A stretch of 64,000 nt of DNA, taken from NCBI GenBank assembly GCA_014843695.1, contig CM026401.1, forward strand, positions 52,041,320 to 52,105,319. Reading direction: 5' to 3'. The DNA is from Archivesica marissinica. Lineage: Eukaryota; Mollusca; Bivalvia; Venerida; Vesicomyidae. The notes under the pieces were generated by a model. That model was not told where the DNA came from, did no database searches, and saw nothing but the letters and a program-made list of their open reading frames with translations. This document shows, piece after piece, positions 31,001 to 43,000 of this stretch. Position 1 is the first letter of the stretch. The number at the start of each line of letters is the position of its first letter. Both the position numbers and the translations under genes were made by a program.

Positions 31001-34000
31001 AATGGTGCTGATGCAGGTGTAAAACCCGAAATATAACATAGCGTATTGTGGTCAGTTTATCGACACGTAATACAATTACAAGATACAATTGAGATACTCT
31101 ATATACTCGGCCATAAGACGACATTTCTTGCTTCTAATAAACCATTCAAAATGGACCATCAACTTATAGCACAGTTAATAAAATCACAAAATGTAAACTT
31201 CTGGACCATTTATAGTCCTTTAAATCAATTTCAATATTTGGCGGCCATTTTGGACGCCATCTTGGATTTCTCCAAAAGCCACAATTTATGCACATTTATG
31301 CCATAATTATGTGTGACAAACTTCAAACTTTTAGAAACATTTTGGTGTATAACTCGTTTTGTTAGCTGACCATGTACGGTTGAACATTTCGTATAGCCTG
31401 AAAGTCGCCTAACCATAGCGATCTAAGCAACACAAATTCAATTTTGTTACGAATAATTTTATTACCGTACTTGTATTTATTTTTATTTGAAAAACTATAC
31501 CAGCCTTGTATTGTTAAAATTGGATAGTTTATGATGTTTAGGCTCATCTGTTTATCTTAGCTGCTTTGAGAAATTGTATGAAAAAGGGTAATTTCTGAAG
31601 ACTGTTACGTAGACTTATTTATTTCCTAGCCGGTAAAGCACTGCATTGACATAATATTATGAGTGAGATTGACTTATGGCTGAGTGTATACGGTAACATT
31701 GTTTGGCACTAACTCTAATTATATCGTACATGCCAGGAACATGAGATTTGTATATCACACGCCAGGAACTTGAGATTTGTATATCGCACGCCAGAAACTT
31801 GAGATTCTTCTATCCATAAGGCACCAACAGCCATGTATAAGGCACCTATGCTCCTAGGACATGTCTCTATTATAATAAACTAGATTAATTATTATAATAG
31901 AGGGGGTAAATTATAGGATAGCGGTACAGGGTTAGTGGTGCCTTAACCATTGTTTTTGGTGCCTTATGGTTAAACTTTCAAGTTTCTGTTGTCACACCTA
32001 TTGCATTGTGGGATCTCATGTTTGTAGTTCCTGTATTAAAATTTCATTACACAATTACATTATAGCGAGTCAGTGGTACAGTGGTTAACATGCTGGACTT
32101 GTAATCCAGGGGTTGCAGGTTCGATACCCCGCTATACCATTCTAAAATGACTCATATCATAGTCCTTTGGCTGAGACTTTTAAACCGAGGTCTCGTGTAG
32201 TACACTGTGCACGTAAAAGAACCAGAGCAGACTCTGGAATGGGGCGTCGCTCATATATTAACATAAAACGCACATACAAGTACATTACCATAACCAGTGA
32301 TGTTGCCAGTCAGAAATTAAGGTAGATTAAATAGAAAATATCTTAAATTTTCGATCGCCCCTTTCCGGTCAATCAAATACCTCTTAGAAATTGCCTCAAT
32401 GGGGAAAAACCCCCATCAGAGTAAATCCTGGCCATATCACTGTATAACCTGAAGTATGTAATTATACAGTCAAACCTGTCTTAAGCAGCCAGCCAATGAA
32501 GTCAGAGAAAGTGGCTGCTTAGCACAGGTGGCTGCTTAATAGAGGTCAAATGTATAATAAAGCAACATATTTGGGAATCTGGAAACTGGCTGCTTAATAC
32601 AAGTTGGCTGCTTAACCCATTCAACACCAAGTAACTCACATGGACTGGTCCATGATATTCATAAACCAATAAATGAATCAGAAAATCACATTTGGACAAG
32701 TTCATTTATCAAAATGGGTAATTATGTCTAAAAATAGTCATATCACTGGCAAAAAGTGCAGATCCTGATGAGACGGCTCGTCACGAGCCGGCTCATCTGG
32801 ATCTACACTTTTTGTAAGCCTATTTAGAGGTCTGTGGTGTTGAAAGGGTTAATGGAGGTGACCACTAACACAGGTTTGACTGTATATAAGGGGACAATAT
32901 TGTTCATTCTATTTATTCTCATTTCTAGGTTCTATTATGCATTAGATGTCCGATTGTGTTAAACCAGCACTATATCGTAATAAAGAATGTGTTTTTGTAA
33001 AATATAAATGTTTGTTTACAAAAATTTAAATAGTCACTCAGAAATGATAAAAATCCAATAAATATACACCGTCGTATACACGAATTGTTTATCAACAAGC
33101 GAAATTGGTTTATCAACACACGAAATGTAAACACGCACAGCGCGCATGCGTGAAACAACAGCGGATGTAGAAACGTACGTTTGAATGTCAACATATTTTG
33201 AACATAAGAGATTATTTATCTATCTTCCTCTAATGTCGAATCCCTTGCGGGGGACATGCCCCTAAGAGACTTAGATAACAGAGGTATGAATCAAGTAATT
33301 CAATTAAAAAAGACAATGTGGGACAAATGGGGCCGATGCATTCCGAATGTAAGCAAGTGCGGATGATGCATTCCGATTGTAAACAAGTGCATGACCGACC
33401 GACCGACTCAGAAAGTCCTACTTTCGGTTTCGAGTTTGTTTTATCGCTGTTTACTAATTGAAAATAATTATATAAATTATAATGTAAGAATGCATAGCAG
33501 CATTGCTACCCCTAAATTGTAAATTTGAATTTTTCAAATATCTTTTATTTCATACGATATAGGGTTGCCTTAATATTATAAGAGAATGTGATCTATAGAA
33601 TTTATATTGGCTTTTTTAATTATCTTAACGGTGAGGGGCCAGCGATTTGAAGTCAACGACATAATTACTACTCGGCCCGGCTTTATTAATACTTTTCACC
33701 TTAATACTTTATAAGAATGGTCACAGTTACATAGAGGTCGCAGTTACCTAAAGGTGAACAGTTATTTAGGTCTACATGGTTACGGGCTTTGTCTTCAAAT
33801 CACTTGCCCCTCACCACTGTAAGTTCAGATCCCACTGGGTGTATCAAATTCATTCATGTGAGAAAGCTATCCAACTGGCATGCAGAAGATCAATGGTTCT
33901 ACCCAGGTGCAAGCCTGTGTCTGAAATTCCGCTCGAAGGGGCACCCAGGGTGTTCCTCCACCAATAATAGCTGGAGAGCCACCATTTGACCTAAGGTGCA

Positions 34001-37000
34001 CCTTTAAACGAAATAAGGCGAAATGGATGTCGCCCTGATGTCTAATGTCGGCGAAGCTACTGGAAATAGAGCGACTATTTCTCCCGAATTGCTTGAGCCC
34101 TGTAAATCCCACAAACAAACAAACATGAACTGTTGTATTTTAGGGATCAAGATGCTATTAATTCTGATAGATTTACATACAAGTGGCACCAGAATCTGCG
34201 AGACCTGGAACTCACTACATCGGCAATAGCCCCCAACATGCAGACCACGGTCAATATAGGCAACACCAGTTCTACAATATTGTCACCCAAGACAGGTAGG
34301 TGGAAGTCCTGATAGCGCAGTGGTACCGTGTTCGCTTCAGGTGCGAAAGGCCCGGAGTTTGCGCCCAGCTGTAGCCATTACAATTGTGTCCTTAGGCAAG
34401 GCATTTAAATTCCACATCGTCTCTTCTCTCTCCCTCATGTTGATGGATTCCATCAGGAATGAGTAATAGTAGTATGTTTATTTATCCTCGCCACTGGCGA
34501 ACCATGTAGGCGAGCATAATGAGGTCTTGAGAGTGATTTATATATTTTGTAGGAGCTTGTTTCGCAATTGAGCTGAAATAAATTTGTATAAACTAAAGTA
34601 AGACAGGTGCTGTGACTGGGACCGTAGGATCAATCAATTTATTTAATGATCATTGACCCATTCAATACCAAGTAACAATCATGGACTGGCACATGATATT
34701 CTTAGACCAATAAATTAATAGGAAAATTACATTTGGACCAGTCCATTTATATTTCTATGCAAAGCACCAGTCAATGTATTTATATCATTGATTTGTATGT
34801 TTACAGAGAGGTCGGAGGAGGACCCGTACGACGTGGCTTCAGAGTTGACAGATTTGATGCATGACATGAGCGTGCTCGCGAAGATTAACCAAATGGTGTC
34901 CACACTTAAGCTTGCACACCCGGTACGTATTGTCTCAAGGTCGTTAATCTAACACCCAGTACGTATTGTCTCAAGGTCATTAATCTAACACCCAGTACGT
35001 ATTGTCTCAAGGTCGTTAATCTAACACCCAGTATGTATTGTCTCAAGGTCGTTAATCTAACACCCAGTACGTATTGTCTCAAGATCGTTAATCTAACACC
35101 CAGTACGTATTGTCTCAATGTCGTTAATCTAACATCCAGTACGTATTGTCTCAAGATCGTTAATCTAACACCCAGTACATATTGTCTCAAGGTCGTTAAT
35201 CTAACACCCAGTACGTATTGTCTCAAGGTCGTTAATCTAACACCCAGTACGTATTGTCTCAAGGTCATTAATCTAACACCCGGTACGTATTGTCTCAAGG
35301 TTGTTAATCTAACACCCAGTACGTATTGTCTCAAGGTCGTTAATCTAACACCCAGTACGTATTGTCTCAAGGTCGTTAATCTAGAAACTGGTGTATGATG
35401 AGTCCTTTCATCGTCGCTATTGGAGGAAGAATTTTACCAGGAATGTTATTTGTACAGGGCTCATTCTAGAGGGCGACATGGGCGAAGTAGTCACCCTTTG
35501 GACCCTGACTTCGCCCCCTGGGGTCACCACTTCTCCATTTAAAAAAAAAAATGTTTACAATAAAAATTATTTTCAGACAACATTTTGTCCAGTAAGATAC
35601 ACTAACCATTGTAAAGCACTCCTTCTATTCAAATATTGTATTTAATGGTCATATTGTGTATTTTAACTCTTATTATGTTGAAATTTATTAAATAACACCA
35701 TTAGATAACGCAATCATGCACTTTCTCACTTCTCCCAACAATTTTGGTTTAGCTTGAGCTCTGTTATATTCATAGAAAATACAGTCAAACCTGTGTTAGT
35801 GGTCACCTTCATTAAGCAGCCAATCTGTATTAAGCAGCCAGTTTCCCAACAACGTCAGGTTGTCCTATCACATGGTACATGTTATTGTATGTGCTTGTAG
35901 GAGCTAACAACGTCAGGTTGTCCTATCACATGGTACATGTTATTGTATGTTCTTGTAGGGGCTAACAACGTCAGGTTGTCCTATCACATGGTACATGTTA
36001 TTGTATGTGCTTGTATGGGCTAACAATGTCAGGTTGACCTATCACATGGTACATGTTATTGTATGTTCTTGTAGGCACTAACAACGTCAGGTTGTCCTAT
36101 CACATGGTACATGTTATTGTATGTTCTTGTAGGGGCTAACGTCCGGTTGGCCTATCACATGGTACATGTTATTGTATGTTCTTGTAGTGGCTAACAATGT
36201 CAGGTTGTCCTATCACATGGTACATGTTATTGTATGTTCTTGTAGGGGCTAACAATGTCAGGTTGTCCTATCACATGGTACATGTTATTGTATGTGCTTG
36301 TAGGAGCTAACAACGTCAGGTTGTCCTATCACATGGTACATGTTATTGTATGTTCTTGTAGGGGCTAACAATGTCAGGTTGTCCTATCACATGGTACATG
36401 TTATTGTATGTGCTTGTATGGGCTAACAATGTCAGGTTGACCTATCACATGGTACATGTTATTGTATGTTCTTGTAGGGGCTAACAACGTCAGGTTGGCC
36501 TATCACATGGTACATGTTATTGTAGGGGCTAACAACATCAAGTTGACCTATCACATGGTACATGTTATTGTATGTGCTTGTAGGGGCTGACAACGTCAAG
36601 TTGTCCTATCACATGGTACATGTTATTGTATGTGCTTGTAGGGGCTGACAATGTCAAGTTGACCTATCACATGGTACATGTTATTGTATGTGCTTGTAGG
36701 GGCTAACAACGTCAGGTTGACCTATCACATGGTACATGTTATTGTATGTTCTTGTAGGGGCTAACAACGTCAGGTTGACCTATCACATTGTACATGTTAT
36801 TGTATGTTATTGTAGGGGCTAACAACGTCAGGTTGACCTATCACATGGTACATGTTATTGTATGTTCTTGTAGGGGCTAACAACGTCAAGTTGACCTATC
36901 ACATGGTACATGTTATTGTATGTTCTTGTAGGGGCTAACAACGTCAAGTTGACCTATCACATGGTACATGTTATTGTAGGGGCTAACAATGTCAGGTTGG

Positions 37001-40000
37001 CCTATCACATGGTACATGTTATTGTATGTTCTTGTAGGGGCTATCGTCAGGTTTACCTATCACATGGTACATGTTATTGTATGTTCCTGTAGGGGCTAAC
37101 AACATCAAGTTGACCTATCACATGGTACATGTTATTGTATGTTCTTGTAGGCACTAACAACGTCAGGTTGTCCTATCACATGGTACATGTTATTGTATGT
37201 TCTTGTAGGCACTAACAATGTCAGGTTGACCTATCACATAGTACATGTTATTGTATGTTCTTGTAGGCACTAACAACGTCAGGTTGACCTATCACATGGT
37301 ACATGTTATTGTATGTTCTTGTAGGCACTAACAATGTCAAGTTGACCTATCACATAGTACATGTTATTGTATGTTCTTGTAGGCACTAACAACGTCAGGT
37401 TGTCCTATCACATGGTACATGTTATTGTATGTTCTTGTAGGGGCTAACAACGTCAAGTTGACCTATCACATGGTACATGTTTTTGTATGTTCTTGTAGGG
37501 GCTAACAACGTCAGGTTGTCCTATCACATGGTACATGTTATTGTATGTGCTTGTAGGGGCTAACGTCCGGTTGGCCTATCACATGGTACATGTTATTGTA
37601 TGTGCTTGTAGGGGCTAATGTCAGGTTGTCCTATCACATGGTACATGTTATTGTATGTGCTTGTAGGGGCTAATGTCAAGTTGACCTATCACAGGGTACA
37701 TGTTATTGTATGTGCTTGTAGGGGCTAACAACGTCAGGTTGTCCTATCACATGGTACATGTTATTGTAGGGGCTTGTAGGGGCTAATGTCAGGTTGACCT
37801 ATCACATGGTACATGTTATTGTATGTTCTTGTAGGAGCTAACAACATCAAGTTGACCTATCACATGGTACATGTTATTGTATGTTCTTGTAGGGGCTAAC
37901 AACGTCAAGTTGACCTATCACATGGTACATGTTATTGTATGTTCTTGTAGGGGCTAACGTCAGGTTGTCCTATCACATGGTACATGTTATTGTATGTGCT
38001 TGTAGGGGCTAACGTCCGGTTGGCCTATCACATCGTACATTTTATTGTATGTTCTTGTAGGGGCTAACAGAGGACAGTATACAGGTTTATATCACAAACC
38101 TGCAAAAGGTGATACAGGGCAAAGATTACCAGCTACAGATGTTAAACTCTAGCACTATAATACTGCAAGATATGATCAGGTAGAAAATAATCCCTATTCC
38201 ATACTACATTGTTGTCATCTATTCTGTCCTATTGGCTGTTCGATTAGTGCAGTGGTTAGCGCGCTCGTTTCTCACCAATGCAACCCGAGTTTGATCCTTG
38301 GACCGGGAAGTATGTGAGATGGTACGGTGGTCGCCAGATCAGACAGGTGGGTTTCCTCCGGGTACTCCGGTTTCCTTCCACACGAATGACCACATTTACG
38401 CTTTCATCTGCGCCAACGAGAGTGATTAATATAAGTTTTTAAAGATTGTTTTGCAATCGTTGTAAAACAAAGTTTAAACTTTTTTTTAAATATAAAAAAA
38501 ATTCCTTTCAAATAAACAAGACCATGTGTATATAGCTATGTTACGTTCTAGTTCTAGTAAACATTCCATATTATACCCGGAATATGTGTATACAGCTATG
38601 CTACATTCTAGTTCTAGTAAACATTCCATATTATACCCGGAATATGTGTATACAGCTATGCTACATTCTAGTTCTAGTAAACATTCCATATTATACCCGG
38701 AATATGTGTATACAGCTATGCTACATTCTAGTTCTAGTAAACATTCAATATTATACCCGGAATATGTGTATACAGCTATGCTACATTCTAGTTCTAGTAA
38801 ACATTCCATATTATACCCGGAATATGTGTATACAGCTATGCTACATTCTAGTTCTAGTAAACATTCCATATTATACCCGGAATATGTGTATACAGCTATG
38901 CTACATTCTAGTTCTAGTAAACATTCAATATTATACCCGGAATATGTGTATACAGCTATGCTACATTCTAGTTCTAGTAAACATTCCATATTATACCCGG
39001 AATATGTGTATACAGCTATGCTACATTCTAGTTCTAGTAAACATTCCATATTATACCCGGAATATGTGTATACAGCTATGCTACATTCTAGTTCTAGTAA
39101 ACATTCAATATTATACCCGGAATATGTGTATACAGCTATGCTACGTTCTAGTTCTAGTAAACATTCCATATTATACCCGGAATATGTGTATACAGCTATG
39201 CTACGTTCTAGTTCTAGTAAGTACCCCATATTATATAAATAAATAAAGTTTAAACTTTTATTGTCCTCCATCACACTATTGTGCATGTACCTGGTGATCT
39301 ATGATTGCCTTTCATAAGCAATGTAGAAATACCCCCATCACCTGGACCGCTTGTTGAATTCCTCCAGACCTCAAGGTTATACAACTTTTCTCAGATCTCG
39401 AACCCAAGCTCAAGTGATTTGATTGGTTGAAACTTTTCTACAATCTCAATCTCAGTCTGAATTTAGTCTGGTCTCCGTGGTCGAATGGTTACGGTCACTG
39501 ACTTGTAGACCACTGTAACCTATCATCACTGGTTCTACCCAGTTGCCCACCCACGCCTGAAATACTTCCTGGAGGGGCACCTGGGTCCTTTCTCCAGCAA
39601 TAATAGCAGGAAAGTAGCCATATTACCGTAGGTGTTGGTGCGCCGTTAAGCCCCCAATAATCGAACAAAATCAATTTAGTTTGGGAAAAAACCTTGGCTT
39701 CCAGTGTTTGTCTTTAGAATATTTATTTAGTATTGTATGGTGTGTGAAGAAATCATATCTTTCTACAGTAATTCAGTATTTGAGCATAGTATGTTTTAGT
39801 GGAAGTCGTGATAGCACAGTGGATGCGCGTTCGCTTCAGGTGCGAAAGGTCCGGAGTTTGAGCCCCGCTGGAGCCGTTACGATTGTGCCCTTAGGCAAGG
39901 CATTTAAATTCCACGTTGCCTCTTCTCTCTCCCTCGTGGCGATGGATTCCATCAGGAATGAGATCTCGAGAGTGATTAAATATAAGTTGAAAGAACTTGT

Positions 40001-43000
40001 TTCACAATCGAGCTAAAATAAATTTGTATAAACTAAACTAGTATGTTTTAGTTTATGCAAATTTATTTTAGCTCTATTGTAAAACACTCTCGAGACCTCA
40101 TTCCAGATGGAAATCCTCACCACGAGGGATAAGAGAAGAGGCAACGTGGAATTTAAGAACCTGGCATAATCACAATCATAATGGCTACAGCTGGGCACAA
40201 ACTCTTGGCCTTGCACACACCTGAGGCAAAAACACATTATGTGGCATCCGTGGTCCAGTTGTAGAGCGTCGGATTTGGAATCAAACGGTCCTGGGTTCGA
40301 TATTCGGTCAGGCCACGTAGGTAGTGTCATTGAGCAAGGCACCTCACACGTATTGCTTAGTACTGGTTAACCACTTAGGTCGGCTAAGCCTACCCAGGAA
40401 AACATGTCTAGGTCCCCGCAAGGGATTTGACATTAATGGAACATACATACAAATGATCTACCACTGCGCTATCACGACACATTTTATGCATCCACCTGAA
40501 ACCAACTTCACAAATCTGCTTATATATACTGACACTTATTTTGACACTATGTGATTCTTCACAGAATCTATTTACATGTGTATAATATTACTGAATATTA
40601 CTTAATAATGTTTGCACATTTTCCAGGAAACGGAAGTACGTATTTAACGCCTCCAGCGCTACTATCAAGCAGGAATGGTGTATAGATTTCCTTCTGGCAA
40701 AATTTGCTCTCGGTAAGTGACAGGTCTGTTTTAAAAACATATATGCCCTTAGGCAAGGCATTTAAATTCCACATTGCCTCTTCTCTCTCTCTCGTGGCGA
40801 TGGATTCCATCAGGAATGAGGTCTCGAGAGTTATTAATATACGTTGTATGAACTTGTTTCACAATCGAGCTAAAATAAATTTGCATAAAATAAAAGAAAT
40901 TGAACTAACAAACATATTTAGTTTATACAAATTTATTTTAGCTCGATTGCAAAACAAGTTCATAGAACTTATATTAATCACTCTCGAGACCTCATTCCTG
41001 ATGGAATCCATCGCCGCGAAGGAGAGAGAAGAGGCACATGGAATTTAAATGCCTTGCCTAAGGCCACAATCGTAACGGCTCCAGTGGGGCTCGAACTCCA
41101 GACCTTTCGTGCCTGAAGCGAACGCGCATCCACTGTGCTATCACGACTTCCACATAACAAACATATAAAACAAATGTAGATTCAGTATTAGTACATCATG
41201 GTTTCACCCCACAATGCATTGCACCATAATTCTGATGTGCTCTTGCAAGGATTATATCAGCTACACAGGCTTTTTTTGTATTTTCACAAATTTCCATTTT
41301 ACATAGAAATCTGACATTTGTTTTTTGCTACAGAGTTTGTGTGTGTTTACGGCTATGTATTGTTTACTACATGTTGCCCATATGAGCGAAGCATAGTTTA
41401 TAGCCATAGATTGGCTATGTTCCCAATTGAAAAAAAAAATCTGTTTTTCCCCCAATTCTGGGTGATTACCGGTAGATGGAGAGTTCTGTGCAATGATTAT
41501 TTAAATTATAACTAATTATTTATTTCCAATTATTATGAAAACACCACGAAATTTCCATGTTCATGGGCCGGGCCTGATTACATTAGAAAAGTAATTGTAA
41601 TCAGTAACCATGGATGTGGAAAGTAATTGTAATCAGTAACCATGGATGTGGAAAGTAATTGTAATCAGTAACCATGGATGTGGAAAGTAATTGTAATCAG
41701 TAACCATGGATGTGGAAAGTAATTGTAATCAGTAACCATGGATGTGGAAAGTAATTGTAATCAGTAACCATGGATGTGGAAAGTAATTGTAATCAGTAAC
41801 CATGGATGTGGAAAGTAATTGTAATCAGTAACCATGGATGTGGAAAGTAATTGTAATTGATTACATTGCTTAGAAAAGTAATTGTAATCGATTACATTGG
41901 TAAGTAATCGACCCCAGGTCTGATGGGTCATGTTCCAAATATGACTGACAAAGCTCTGGTTCAGTGTGTATGTGTTTCAGATGTTGTGAATATTCCAAGC
42001 TGGCATAGACAAGACTTCAAAGACTCGGCACAGCCTGCTCTACTCATGAAGCACATGTCTGTTGACATGCAGAGGACATTTACCCGGGTAAGTTCCCAAC
42101 ACAGGCTGCTCTACCCATGATGTATCTGTAGACATGCAGAGGACATTTACCCGGGTAAGTTCCCAACACAGGCTGCTCTACCCATGAAATATGTATCTGT
42201 AGACATGCAGAGGACATTTACCCGGGTAAGTTCCCAACACAGGCTGCTCTACCCATGAAATATGTATCTGTAGACATGCAGAGGACATTTACCCGGGTAA
42301 GTTCCCAACACAGGCTGCTCTACCCATGATGTATCTGTAGACATGCAGAGGACATTTACCCGGGTAAGTTCCCAACACAGGCTGCTCTACCCATGAAATA
42401 TGTATCTGTAGACATGCAGAGGACATTTACCCGGGTAAGTTCCCAACACAGGCTGCTCTACCCATGATGTATCTGTAGACATGCAGAGGACATTTACCCG
42501 GGTAAGTTCCCAACACAGGCTGCTCTACCCATGAAATATGTATCTGTAGACATGCAGAGGACATTTACCCGGGTAAGTTCCCAACACAGGCTGCTCTACC
42601 CATGATGTATCTGTAGACATGCAGAGGACATTTACCCGGGTAAGTTCCCAACACAGGCTGCTCTACCCATGAAATATGTATCTGTAGACATGCAGAGGAC
42701 ATTTACCCGGGTAAGTTCCCAACACAGGCTGCTCTACCCATGATGTATCTGTAGACATGCAGAGGACATTTACCCGGGTAAGTTCCCAACACAGGCTGCT
42801 CTACCCATGAAATATGTATCTGTAGACATGCAGAGGACATTTACCCGGGTAAGTACCCAACACAGGCTGCTCTACCACGAGGGAGAGAGAAGAGGCAACG
42901 TGGAATTTAAATGACTTGCATAAGGGCACAATCGTAACATCATTTATATTCCACAACAACTAATGTTGTAAGACCTTGAACAAGCTAAATAATTTCGTAT

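Noticed and set aside
30906..31306. Small open frames in intron 8 as genes
   Set aside because: They overlap SINE D fragments or AT-rich unique sequence and have no recognisable protein features.
35848..38060. In-frame protein extension by use of an upstream acceptor of exon 11
   Set aside because: The last two units are 55 bp, so one or two units shift the frame, and a three-unit extension meets an in-frame tga.
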